14,868 nucleotides of DNA from contig JAJRAX010000259.1 of NCBI GenBank assembly GCA_028679775.1, forward strand, positions 1-14,868, read 5' to 3'. The position numbers and the translations under genes are program-made. Of this stretch, positions 8,208 through 14,540 are shown piece after piece. How positions within the stretch are numbered: the first letter of the stretch is position 1; every line of letters starts with the position of its first letter. The notes below the pieces were generated by a model. That model was not told the origin of the DNA. It ran no database searches and saw nothing but the letters and a program-made list of their open reading frames with translations. Source of the DNA: Methanothrix sp. (GTDB lineage: Archaea > Halobacteriota > Methanosarcinia > Methanotrichales > Methanotrichaceae).

Positions 8208-8713
8208 CCTCTTACCTCCCTGTAGAGGTCTCTCTTCTGGCTGTCCACGGCTACGATCATGGGGCCGAACTCCGTTGCCTCAAAGACCCAGAGGGACTCG
8301 GCCATTCCAAGCTCCTCAAGGTGGACGCCCAAGACTCTGAGCTGCCTGGCAGCAGCCGCTCCACAGCCACCAGGATAGGCCAGGTAGACTGCTCTGTTGA
8401 AAAACGGCTCGGCGGGCAGGCCGCCTTTGCCGATGATTGCCCGTACCCCCAGGGCGAGCATCTCCTCGGTGTAACGGGCCATTCTGCCGCTTGTGGTAGG
8501 GCCGGCTGATAGGACCTGGGCCTTTTGGATGAGGGGCCCGCAGTGGTAGAGGGCGGCCCCTTCCAGTGAGATGGGACAGCCCTCTCGGCGGATGAGAGCA
8601 TGGGCTTTGTCTCTCGCTGAATAGATTGTGCCGCTCAGGAATACCACATCGCCGGCTTTGAGCTTTAGAACGTCCTCTTTGGTGAGGGGCGTGTGCAGAT
8701 GATGCTCGCTCAC
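8180..8713 (-). CDS. fumB: Fumarate hydratase class I, beta subunit
   Basis: The product has 177 residues and corresponds to the C-terminal domain of class I [4Fe-4S] fumarases and tartrate dehydratase beta. Family blocks seen: GDVVFLSGTIYSARDKAH (21-38), LYHCGP, SAGPTTSGRM (substrate and subunit interface), IGKGG and the YPGGCGAAAA stretch. With the alpha subunit it hydrates fumarate to malate. In methanogens it belongs to the incomplete citric acid pathway. The ATG at 8711-8713 overlaps the alpha stop as ATGA, indicating translational coupling. Its last codons overlap the start region of DUF434. The split into two genes is normal for archaea. Confidence 0.93.
   Translation of the reverse strand: MSEHHLHTPLTKEDVLKLKAGDVVFLSGTIYSARDKAHALIRREGCPISLEGAALYHCGPLIQKAQVLSAGPTTSGRMARYTEEMLALGVRAIIGKGGLPAEPFFNRAVYLAYPGGCGAAAARQLRVLGVHLEELGMAESLWVFEATEFGPMIVAVDSQKRDLYREVRGSEKNRKTD
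8214..8220 (-). promoter_or_regulatory. Ribosome binding site deciding the DUF434 start
   Basis: The minus-strand sequence GGGAGGT, followed by AAGAGG and then ATC, lies within the last codons of the fumarase beta gene. It is the strongest SD match in this operon, and the spacing of six bases points to the ATC at 8205-8207 as the start. Confidence 0.65.
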
Positions 8714-9522
8714 AGGATCACCTCAGTTGCTTTGCGGTTGGCCCAGCACTGAAAGTTTATGGCGACGGGCAATGATGCCGTATGGCAGGAGGCCTTCTCT
8801 ATTCGAAGTCCAAGAGCAGTTGTGTCTCCGCCCAGTCCCATCGGGCCGATGCCTAGAGCGTTGATCCTGTCCAACAGGTCCTGCTCCTCTCTGTCCTCAG
8901 GCCTGCCGTCCATGTTTAGGAGAGCGTGCTTGGCCATGCGAGCAGACATGTCGAAGCTGCCGCCTATGCCGATGCCAAGAAACAGTGGCGGGCAGGCGTT
9001 GGCTGCCCGTTCGGCCACGTTCTTGACTATAAAATCAAATGGATCGTCAGCTGGGTTGAGCATTCCGACCAGGCTCATGTTCTCAGAGCCCGCGCCTTTG
9101 GGAAAAACGCTGATCCTCAGTACCTGGCCATTGACATAATCCATGATGATGTCTGGCATCCCGGGCCCAGTGTTGTCGCCGCTGTTCTTGCGAGTCTGGG
9201 GGTGGACTGCATTGGGCCGCAATGGTATCTTTTTGGTCGCGATTTTGACGCCCTCCGCCACTGCCTCCGCGAGGCTAAAGTTCAGCTTCAAATCTCGGCC
9301 AATTTGGACATGAAATATGGGCAGGCCAGTGTCCTGGCAGAGGGGCAGGCGGTCTTCTCCTGCGATCAGCACGTTCTCCAGCATGAACAGGAGGTGATGC
9401 CTGGCAAGAGGCCGATTCTCTCGCGCGGCAGCCTCTTCGATCCTCCTCAAAACCCAGTTGGGCAGAGTTGTCTCAGCTCTTGTTAGGGCTCGTACAGTAG
9501 CCTCAACCACCATATCCCTCAT
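8710..9522 (-). CDS. fumA: Fumarate hydratase class I, alpha subunit
   Basis: The product has 270 residues and is the catalytic iron-sulfur subunit of the two-component class I fumarase. The three cysteines that hold the [4Fe-4S] cluster are visible: Cys62 in LPLCQDTGLPIF, Cys177 in ANACPPLFLGIGIGGS and Cys246 in KASCHTASLPVA. Other family blocks are NSGDNTGPGMPDI and GIGPMGLGGDTTALG. The enzyme is expected to be oxygen-sensitive and cytoplasmic. The ATG at 9520-9522 overlaps the DUF166 stop (ATGA), and its own stop overlaps the start of the beta subunit in the same way. I see no separate promoter within these overlaps. Confidence 0.95.
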   Translation of the reverse strand: MRDMVVEATVRALTRAETTLPNWVLRRIEEAAARENRPLARHHLLFMLENVLIAGEDRLPLCQDTGLPIFHVQIGRDLKLNFSLAEAVAEGVKIATKKIPLRPNAVHPQTRKNSGDNTGPGMPDIIMDYVNGQVLRISVFPKGAGSENMSLVGMLNPADDPFDFIVKNVAERAANACPPLFLGIGIGGSFDMSARMAKHALLNMDGRPEDREEQDLLDRINALGIGPMGLGGDTTALGLRIEKASCHTASLPVAINFQCWANRKATEVIL

Positions 9523-10253
9523 GCTCTTTCCCCCTTCTGACCTGGCCTTATCATAATGGGCCGGGACTGAGAAGGGAGCTTGAGGTTGGTCAGCTTGCCT
9601 AAAGCCCTCTCCATTGCATCTTTGTGCAGGTCTCCTGAGGTATGGATGCCTCCTGGAGTTCCCCGCACTGCCCTGCAGGGATACTGCTGGCAGAAGAGGC
9701 CTGTCATGGATGCAGCCTCGTCTACGGTCTTTCCGACGATGCCCTCTGCTGCATGCCAGGTGGCACCGCAGGGCGAGCCGCGCAGAACCGTCACACGGCT
9801 GATGCGCCCGTCTTTTGTCTCAACAGAAAGCTCTGGCCTGCCAAGCTTCTTCGCGAACTCGTCAATGACGGCAACGCCGCACTCGTCGAGAGTGCAGCAG
9901 ATCTCATCCACCTCGATGTGAATGCCTGTCTTCTCAGCTATCCTCTCCAGCTCGCCAATGGAGCCTGCCCGGCCTATGCCGCCGGGAATTATGGCAGCTT
10001 TCACGCCCGCTTCCCCAGCCATGCGCACGATCTCCGGTGTCAGGTCTGGGTGAAATGTATAGAGAATGAGCAGATCGGACTGGAATAATTTGGGATCGAG
10101 GTTTAGCTCTCTGACGAACTCCTCCGGGTCCTCGATGAAGCCCGGCAGCACTTGAGGGACCTCCACTGAGACGACCTCAAAGTCCGTTCGGGCCTTGATG
10201 GTCTCCAGCAGGCGCTCGCCGTACTTGCCACGTTTAACAACGCCAACCAGCAT
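9519..10253 (-). CDS. DUF166 family protein (COG1810), first gene of the fumarase operon
   Basis: The product has 244 residues and belongs to the DUF166 family found in methanogens and other anaerobes. Features: an N-terminal strand MLVGVVKRGKYGERLLETI, a Rossmann-like AAIIPGGIGRAGS near the middle, and conserved cysteines in VDEICCTLDE, LRGSPCGATW and GLFCQQYPCRAVRG. This cysteine pattern suggests a metal or iron-sulfur site. Older records sometimes call the family thymidylate synthase, which I consider unsupported. It starts at ATG 10251-10253 without an SD, and a TATA-like CTATTAA about 28 bases upstream suggests a leaderless transcript. Coupling by ATGA to the fumarase alpha gene implies joint expression and possibly a role near C4 acid metabolism or cluster maturation; that is inference. 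Confidence 0.85.
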   Translation of the reverse strand: MLVGVVKRGKYGERLLETIKARTDFEVVSVEVPQVLPGFIEDPEEFVRELNLDPKLFQSDLLILYTFHPDLTPEIVRMAGEAGVKAAIIPGGIGRAGSIGELERIAEKTGIHIEVDEICCTLDECGVAVIDEFAKKLGRPELSVETKDGRISRVTVLRGSPCGATWHAAEGIVGKTVDEAASMTGLFCQQYPCRAVRGTPGGIHTSGDLHKDAMERALGKLTNLKLPSQSRPIMIRPGQKGERA

Positions 10254-10353
10254 GGCTTATGGGATGACTGGCGGGGTTAATAGAGGTTTGCCGGAAGAAT
10301 CTGATCCAACTCAACCTGAGATGATCTTATATCAAAGCAGTTGCATTGGCCGA
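10254..10353. promoter_or_regulatory. Divergent promoter between the DUF166-fumarase operon and cbiA/cfbB
   Basis: TTATATC at 10327-10333 lies about 25 bases before the ATG at 10354 and fits a leaderless transcript for the plus-strand gene. On the minus strand the same site reads GATATAAGATC. A second box, CTATTAACC (minus, about 10276-10284), lies about 28 bases from the DUF166 ATG. Neither gene has a convincing SD, consistent with leaderless starts on both sides. Confidence 0.45.
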
Positions 10354-11727
10354 ATGATGAGCGAAATAGAGCCTCCTCGCGATCCAGTGAGCAGCATTCC
10401 GGCGTTTCTCGTCGCGGGCACGCACAGCGGTGTCGGAAAGACCACAGTGACATTGGGACTCATGGCGGCGCTGCGGGCTCGAGGTCTGAAGGTGCAGCCA
10501 TTCAAGGTCGGCCCGGACTTCATAGATCCCACTCATCATACTGCCGTCTGCGGGCGGCCCTCTCGCAATCTCGATCCCTTCATGATGACTGAGGAAGGCG
10601 TCCGGCGCTCATTCTTCTCCGCCATCGATGGCGCGGACGTGGCTGTGGTGGAGGGGGTGATGGGCATCTTTGACGGCATGGACGGAACCGACGAGAGCAG
10701 CACAGCGCATGTGGCGAAGATTCTGGACCTTCCAGTTCTCTTGGTCATAAATGTGCATGGCATGTCGCGCAGTGCGGCTGCTGTCGAGAAGGGGTTTGCT
10801 GAGTTTGATCCTCTGCTTCGTTTGGCCGGGACAATACTCAATCGGGTGGGTTCAGAGAGGCATCTGGCCATGCTCAAGAGCTGCATGAATCTGCCAACAT
10901 TCGCGGCTCTGCCTCGCGAGAAGGAGATCGAGATGAAGAGCCGCCACCTGGGCCTCGTGATGGGCTTTGAGAAAGAGCACGATCTGGGTGCTTTAGCCTC
11001 CTGGCTGGAGCAGCATGCTGCCATCGACCAGATATTGAAACTGAAGGCGTGTGCTCTCGCGAGTCCTGCTCAGAAGGCTCAGGATGCACAGGTTCCGTCC
11101 GAGACCCGCGTGAGGATAGGGATCGCCTGGGATGAGGCATTCTGCTTTTATTATCAAGACAACCTGCGCGAGCTGGAGAGGTGCGGCGCACAGCTGGTAT
11201 TCTTCAGCCCGATGAAAGATGACCTGCCTGATGTCGATGGCCTGTACATCGGAGGCGGCTATCCTGAGCTGCATGCTGCGGCGCTGCATGCGGGCAGAGC
11301 CAGACGGCAGATCCTGCGGGCCTCGGAGGATGGCATGCCCATCTATGCTGAGTGCGGAGGCCTGATGTACCTTGGGCGGGAGCTGGTGGCCGAGGCCGGA
11401 ACCTACGAGATGGTGGGTGCGCTTCCCGGATCGACTATCATGACATCGAGGCTTGTCGCTTTAGGGTATGCCAAAGCCGAGGTGGCCGGGGACAATCTTT
11501 TGGCGGGGCCGGGGCATACCATTCTGGGGCATGAGTTTCATTATTCGCGATTTGAGTGTGATAGCGATGCACGTTTCGCCTATCGAATGGTTCGTGGCAA
11601 GGGAATCATCGAGGGTCGGGACGGCCTGGTGGAGCACAACACGCTGGGCGCGTATCTGCATGTTCATTTCTTCTCTCTTGCTCTGGATAGGTTCATCGAT
11701 AGATGCAAGCGATACAGGGAATCCTAA
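10354..11727 (+). CDS. cbiA: CbiA-family a,c-diamide synthase (cobyrinate or Ni-sirohydrochlorin)
   Basis: A glutamine- and ATP-dependent amidase of 457 residues. The N-terminal dethiobiotin-synthetase-like domain has the P-loop GTHSGVGKTT at 22-31, then the stretch QPFKVGPDFIDPTHH, GRPSRNLDPFMM and VVEGVMGIFDGMDG. The C-terminal class I glutamine amidotransferase domain has GGGYPELHA, nucleophile Cys334 in AECGGLMYLG, and LHVHFFS with the His of the triad. CbiA amidates cobyrinate for B12. The close homologue CfbB amidates Ni-sirohydrochlorin for coenzyme F430. Methanogens need both and I cannot separate them by eye, so the symbol is provisional. I start at ATG 10354 because homology begins soon after and a TATA lies 25 bases upstream. 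The frame extends further back to 10195, but that part antisense-overlaps the DUF166 gene. Confidence 0.9.
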   Translation: MMSEIEPPRDPVSSIPAFLVAGTHSGVGKTTVTLGLMAALRARGLKVQPFKVGPDFIDPTHHTAVCGRPSRNLDPFMMTEEGVRRSFFSAIDGADVAVVEGVMGIFDGMDGTDESSTAHVAKILDLPVLLVINVHGMSRSAAAVEKGFAEFDPLLRLAGTILNRVGSERHLAMLKSCMNLPTFAALPREKEIEMKSRHLGLVMGFEKEHDLGALASWLEQHAAIDQILKLKACALASPAQKAQDAQVPSETRVRIGIAWDEAFCFYYQDNLRELERCGAQLVFFSPMKDDLPDVDGLYIGGGYPELHAAALHAGRARRQILRASEDGMPIYAECGGLMYLGRELVAEAGTYEMVGALPGSTIMTSRLVALGYAKAEVAGDNLLAGPGHTILGHEFHYSRFECDSDARFAYRMVRGKGIIEGRDGLVEHNTLGAYLHVHFFSLALDRFIDRCKRYRES

Positions 11728-11752
11728 CTATATGGCTGGCAAATGGGGTCTG

Positions 11753-11776
11753 CTATATAAACTATATAGACTTTTT
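11753..11776 (+). terminator. AT-rich inverted repeat with T-run after cbiA/cfbB
   Basis: CTATATA (11753-11759) and TATATAG (11763-11769) form a perfect seven-base-pair inverted repeat with loop AAC, followed by ACTTTTT. The stem is weak for a terminator but the T-run fits archaeal termination. It lies 13 bases before the BRE of the next promoter, so it could instead be an operator. Confidence 0.4.
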
Positions 11777-11780
11777 CTGG

Positions 11781-11795
11781 AGAAAAGTTTAAATG
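11781..11795 (+). promoter_or_regulatory. BRE/TATA promoter of the sequon-peptide gene
   Basis: AGAAAAGTTTAAATG fits a BRE plus TATA. It is nearly the same as the elements before the next two secreted-protein genes (12180-12193 and 13145-13158). Transcription would start near 11817, and an SD (GGAGTG, 11830-11835) lies in the short leader. Confidence 0.6.
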
Positions 11796-11842
11796 CAGAT
11801 TAACATTTGTATAGTCCACTAACGCAAATGGAGTGTTAATTA

Positions 11843-12046
11843 ATGAGCAAAATCGCAAGTGGAGTAGTGCTTTTCTCTCTCCTGTTGGCTCTCTCTTTCG
11901 GAGTTGCCTTCGCTGAGTCCGAAGTTGCCGCTACAGAGAATGTAACCGAGAACGTAACCGAAAACGCTACTGAGAATGTCACCATCAACGCTACTGAAAA
12001 CGCAACCATAGTCGTTGAGGCCAATAACACCAGCACAACCGTTTAG
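11843..12046 (+). CDS. Small secreted peptide made of N-glycosylation sequons
   Basis: The product has 67 residues. Residues 1-24 form a Sec signal peptide (MSKIASGVVLFSLLLALSFG, cleavage likely after VAFA). The mature part of about 43 residues is built from six tandem four-residue units E/I-N-V/A-T starting at Glu32, encoded by six 12-base repeats (11936-12007), then EANNTSTT. This gives eight N-x-S/T sequons, six of them regularly spaced. The peptide has no Cys, no aromatic residue after the signal and no membrane anchor. It would be a heavily glycosylated, acidic extended chain outside the cell if these sites are used by AglB. GGAGTG seven bases before the ATG supports the start. I know no family for it. 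The high repeat content could reflect slippage, but the signal peptide, SD and promoter all speak for a real gene. Confidence 0.75.
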   Translation: MSKIASGVVLFSLLLALSFGVAFAESEVAATENVTENVTENATENVTINATENATIVVEANNTSTTV

Positions 12047-12084
12047 ATCTGCGTTGTACTGGCGTATTTAGGTAGCAATCGCGT

Positions 12085-12136
12085 CCGTCCCGTGAGGGCG
12101 GAAGTCTCGGCAGGGAAATCCTGCCAGGCAATTTTT
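12085..12136 (+). terminator. Two tandem GNRA-like hairpins followed by a T-run
   Basis: Downstream of the sequon-peptide gene, CCG(T)CCC-GTGA-GGGCGG (12085-12101) forms a stem with a GTGA tetraloop and one bulge. GGCAGG-GAAAT-CCTGCC (12109-12125) forms a perfect six-pair stem. AGGCAATTTTT follows. This may be a terminator or the end of a stable RNA. I do not recognise a known RNA family. Confidence 0.5.
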
Positions 12137-12179
12137 CGAATTTCTGATGTAAAAACAACACCTATTCAAAGAAATTTTT

Positions 12180-12193
12180 AGAAAGGTTTATAT
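12180..12193 (+). promoter_or_regulatory. BRE/TATA promoter of the long LTD-like gene
   Basis: AGAAAGGTTTATAT is a strong BRE plus TATA. The expected start is near 12215, giving a very short leader that holds the SD GAGGT (12217-12221) at six bases from the ATG. Confidence 0.65.
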
Positions 12194-12227
12194 TTTTCTG
12201 AGATGAGCAAGGTTTTGAGGTACGAAT

Positions 12228-13028
12228 ATGAGAAGCATGATTGCTCTGATGTTATTAACCGCTTTAGTGACCCTCTCGTTTGGGTCTGCCCTGGCACAGG
12301 ATGCCGGGAATAATACAACTGCCATGAACGCCACCAATGAAACCGCTGTCGCCGCCGCTGTGCCTGTGGCAGAGGTCGCCGCCTCAGTCAACGCGACTGA
12401 AGCTGTGGTAGAAGCTGCCGCACCTGTCAACGAGACTCCGGCTGTGACTGAGGCTGTGGTAGAAGCTGCCGCACCCGTCAATGAGACTCCTGCTGCAACA
12501 GAGATTGCCGCAGAGGCTGCAGCTCCAACGGATGCTTCCAAGTTCAAGCAGCTCTCCGTCTATGCTGGCGAGTCCTCAGTTCTAGGAAAGAATGAGGCCC
12601 AGTCCTTCACGGATGTGTCCGTGTCTGCCAACCCGACGGCTGTGTTCACACGCGATGCCGGCGAGTTCTCACCTTCGGCGAAGCTTGGAATCAGCAGCGT
12701 TGGCATTGACGACGACAAGTACGTTGAGGTAAAGAGCCAGGCAGTTGGCGAGTGGGACCTCTCAGGATGGACTCTCTCATCAGCCGGCGCGACAACCTTC
12801 ACCTTCCCTGCACTGACGCTTGAGGAAGGCGCAGTTGTGCGTGTCCATGAGGGCGAAGGCGCAGGCAGCGCGACGGACATCTACACCAACAGCACCACGC
12901 CTCTTTGGACTGAGAACCTGATTTCCCTTGTGGACGCCGAGGGCGATGTCATCTCCACATTTGATGCATCCACTCAGCCAGTAGCAACAGCGTGGGTAGA
13001 TCCACTGGCCAGCCAGATCCAGTACTAG
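12228..13028 (+). CDS. Secreted sequon-rich protein with lamin-tail-like (LTD) domain
   Basis: The product has 266 residues. Residues 1-23 are a signal peptide (cleavage after ALA). Residues 24-105 form a low-complexity stalk of Ala, Val, Glu, Pro and Thr with sequons NNT, NAT and NET and two and a half copies of a 17-residue unit (TEAVVEAAAPVNETPAV). A linker follows to about residue 150. Residues 155-260 resemble an LTD beta-sandwich: YVEVKSQAVGEWDLSGWTL, TFTFPALTLEEGAVVRVHEG, YTNSTTPLW and LVDAEGDVISTFDA. LTD domains occur in secreted archaeal and bacterial proteins, where they are thought to bind or display partners. No C-terminal membrane anchor is visible, so the protein may be free or held by the surface layer. 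The domain is paralogous to the next gene. The family call is from motif memory. Confidence 0.82.
   Translation: MRSMIALMLLTALVTLSFGSALAQDAGNNTTAMNATNETAVAAAVPVAEVAASVNATEAVVEAAAPVNETPAVTEAVVEAAAPVNETPAATEIAAEAAAPTDASKFKQLSVYAGESSVLGKNEAQSFTDVSVSANPTAVFTRDAGEFSPSAKLGISSVGIDDDKYVEVKSQAVGEWDLSGWTLSSAGATTFTFPALTLEEGAVVRVHEGEGAGSATDIYTNSTTPLWTENLISLVDAEGDVISTFDASTQPVATAWVDPLASQIQY
12396..12527 (+). repeat. 51-base tandem repeat in the stalk of the LTD-like gene
   Basis: Two nearly identical 51-base units (12396-12446 and 12447-12497) are followed by a degenerate partial third. Most differences are in third positions, so the encoded 17-residue unit is kept. Each full unit carries one NET site followed by Pro, a context that usually weakens glycosylation. 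Confidence 0.85.
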
Positions 13029-13037
13029 GTTGTGAGG

Positions 13038-13071
13038 GCCGCGATTAGTGACGCGGCACAAATTCTTTTTT
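13038..13071 (+). terminator. Intrinsic-type terminator after the long LTD-like gene
   Basis: GCCGCG (13038-13043) pairs perfectly with CGCGGC (13052-13057) across an eight-base loop. ACAAATTC and T6 (13066-13071) follow. It starts ten bases after the stop codon. Confidence 0.75.
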
Positions 13072-13144
13072 AGTCCCGCATCTTCAACGTGATTCCTTTA
13101 ACATCAAGCGCATCATCTCATCCCTTTAAAGCATCAAACTCTTT

Positions 13145-13158
13145 CGAAAAATTTATAT
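13145..13158 (+). promoter_or_regulatory. BRE/TATA promoter of the short LTD-like gene
   Basis: CGAAAAATTTATAT is a near-consensus archaeal BRE plus TATA. The predicted start is near 13182, next to the perfect palindrome AGTACGTACT (13170-13179), which could be an operator. The SD GGAG is at 13210-13213. Confidence 0.65.
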
Positions 13159-13221
13159 TACTGAAGTGAAGTACGTACTAAAAATACTAACCAATAAGTA
13201 AGGACCACTGGAGAACTAATA

Positions 13222-13638
13222 ATGAACAACCGAATATTTAGTGGGGCTCTCATTGCCCTCGCCGTCATGTTCATCGGGGCGGCCTTAGTGCAGGGCGCAG
13301 ATGAGAGCAGCATCGCCATAACAAGCGTCAATTTTGCGGCACCAAGCCCGGAGAAGGAGAACCTCGACGAGGAATGGGTGGAGATCACCAACCAGGGCTC
13401 GGCTGATGTCAGCTTCGCCGGCTGGACGCTCGAAGACGCCCAGAATCACAGCTACACGTTCTCTGATTTCAGCCTGGCTGCAGGAGCCGCAGTCAAAGTC
13501 CGCACGGGCGAAGGAAATGATTCAACCACAGACCTCTTCTGGAACCGCAGCTCATCCGTCTGGAACAACGACGGCGATGTGGCAACCCTAAAGGACGCCT
13601 CCGGAAATACCGTCGCCAGCTATCCCGAAGAGTCCTGA
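13222..13638 (+). CDS. Short secreted LTD-like protein
   Basis: The product has 138 residues. It has a signal peptide (MNNRIFSGALIALAVMFIGA, cleavage near VQGA-D) and then a single LTD-like domain filling the mature protein: SSIAITSVNFAAPSPE, EEWVEITNQGSADVSFAGWTL, YTFSDFSLAAGAAVKVRTGEG, LFWNRSSSVWNNDGDVATL and KDASGNTVASY. These strands match the typical LTD pattern 'NE.vei.N.g...l.gwtl.d.....y.f....l..g..v.v'. Three sequons (NHS, NDS, NRS) are present. Relative to the upstream LTD-like protein the stalk is absent and the N-terminal beta strand with EEWVEI is more complete, so the two look like diverged paralogues. GGAG eight bases before the ATG supports the start. No anchor is visible. The role is unknown; a structural or adhesion role at the envelope is an inference. 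Confidence 0.85.
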   Translation: MNNRIFSGALIALAVMFIGAALVQGADESSIAITSVNFAAPSPEKENLDEEWVEITNQGSADVSFAGWTLEDAQNHSYTFSDFSLAAGAAVKVRTGEGNDSTTDLFWNRSSSVWNNDGDVATLKDASGNTVASYPEES

Positions 13639-13655
13639 AGAGTTCTGATCTCTCG

Positions 13656-13667
13656 TTTTTCTTTTTT
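13656..13667 (+). terminator. T-rich terminator after the short LTD-like gene
   Basis: T5-C-T6 lies 17 bases after the stop without a clear stem. Such oligo-T tracts are sufficient signals for archaeal RNA polymerase. Confidence 0.55.
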
Positions 13668-13756
13668 CCACCTATCTTCCCAGCTCGCTTCTATCCTTCT
13701 CAAAAGAGCGCAAGTTGGAAATGCCATCATCGCCTTCTGGCTAATGGTGTATTTCG

Positions 13757-14458
13757 ATGAATCTTCTTGAGATGGCGGGCATATTGAAAGCCTCATTGGG
13801 CATTGGCGAGAACATCGCTGGCGTCAAGCTGTTTAAAAACGAAGAGCAGATCCCCAAGGGCCTCGCTCCAATGGAAAAGCCGCTGCATTACTGCTCCATG
13901 ATCCTTTTGGCCATGCGGGAAGGCAAGAGCTTCTTTGCTCGTGCCGATAGCCATGCTTGCAAGGGCGGAGCCTCAGGCATCGGTCTGTTGCAGTGCCCTG
14001 AGAACATCGCCTCAGGAACTCTGTACTTTGACAAGCTGCACAAGTGCGAGACCAAAGAGATCGGCAGCAGCATCGCCGCGAATATGCCGCGCCTTCTTCC
14101 CGGCAGCACGATTGCAACCTACGTCGCACCCCTCGACAAGATGATCCTAAATCCCGATGTGGTGATACTGATGGGCAATCCCCTGATGGCCAGGAGAATC
14201 GTTCAGGCAGTAGAGTTCAAAGAGGGCGGCAGGGCCAGCTTCAACACAGCCGGAATCCAGTCATTATGCGTCGATGCCACCGCCTCGCCCTACCTGAAAG
14301 GAGAGGTGAACGTTTCGTTTGGCTGCGATGGATCTGCCAGAAACTCCGGCCTGAAGGATGATGTCATTGTTGTGGGAATACCATTCGCGTTGATGGAAGA
14401 CATCTGCACGGTCCTCAAGACCCACTACGAGGGCTGGGACAAGTTCATGAGAGGATGA
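13757..14458 (+). CDS. DUF169 family protein
   Basis: The product has 233 residues and belongs to the DUF169 (COG2043) family common in methanogens and anaerobes. Recognisable parts are an N-terminal helix with IAGVKLFKNEEQIPKG, a stretch HYCSMILLAMREGKSFFARADSHACKGGASGIGL, NPDVVILMGNPLMARRIVQA near the middle, and the C-terminal FGCDGSARNSGLKDDVIVVG with GIPFALMEDI. The conserved cysteines (YCSM, HACKGG, LLQCPE, FGCDGS) suggest a metal or redox centre, but no function is established to my knowledge. There is no signal peptide, so it is cytoplasmic. GGTG (13746-13749) seven bases before the ATG supports the start. It does not look connected to the secreted genes upstream. Confidence 0.87.
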   Translation: MNLLEMAGILKASLGIGENIAGVKLFKNEEQIPKGLAPMEKPLHYCSMILLAMREGKSFFARADSHACKGGASGIGLLQCPENIASGTLYFDKLHKCETKEIGSSIAANMPRLLPGSTIATYVAPLDKMILNPDVVILMGNPLMARRIVQAVEFKEGGRASFNTAGIQSLCVDATASPYLKGEVNVSFGCDGSARNSGLKDDVIVVGIPFALMEDICTVLKTHYEGWDKFMRG

Positions 14459-14540
14459 GCCGGGAATCAGTCTCCGCCTTATATGTCTTATTTGTTCACT
14501 TTTTAGCTCCTCGCTGTTCTAAATGGGCCGTGGCATAATC

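Noticed and set aside
10195..10353. Longer N-terminus of the CbiA-family protein
   Set aside because: It would overlap the DUF166 gene on the opposite strand and covers the probable promoter; homology starts after 10354.
12139..12176. AATTTCT/AGAAATT inverted repeat before the long LTD gene promoter
   Set aside because: Seven-base AT-only arms separated by 24 bases are expected by chance in such AT-rich DNA.
12188..12547. Minus-strand Ala/Ser/Thr-rich frame resembling a secreted protein
   Set aside because: A by-product of the repetitive stalk on the plus strand; no SD or promoter on the minus strand.
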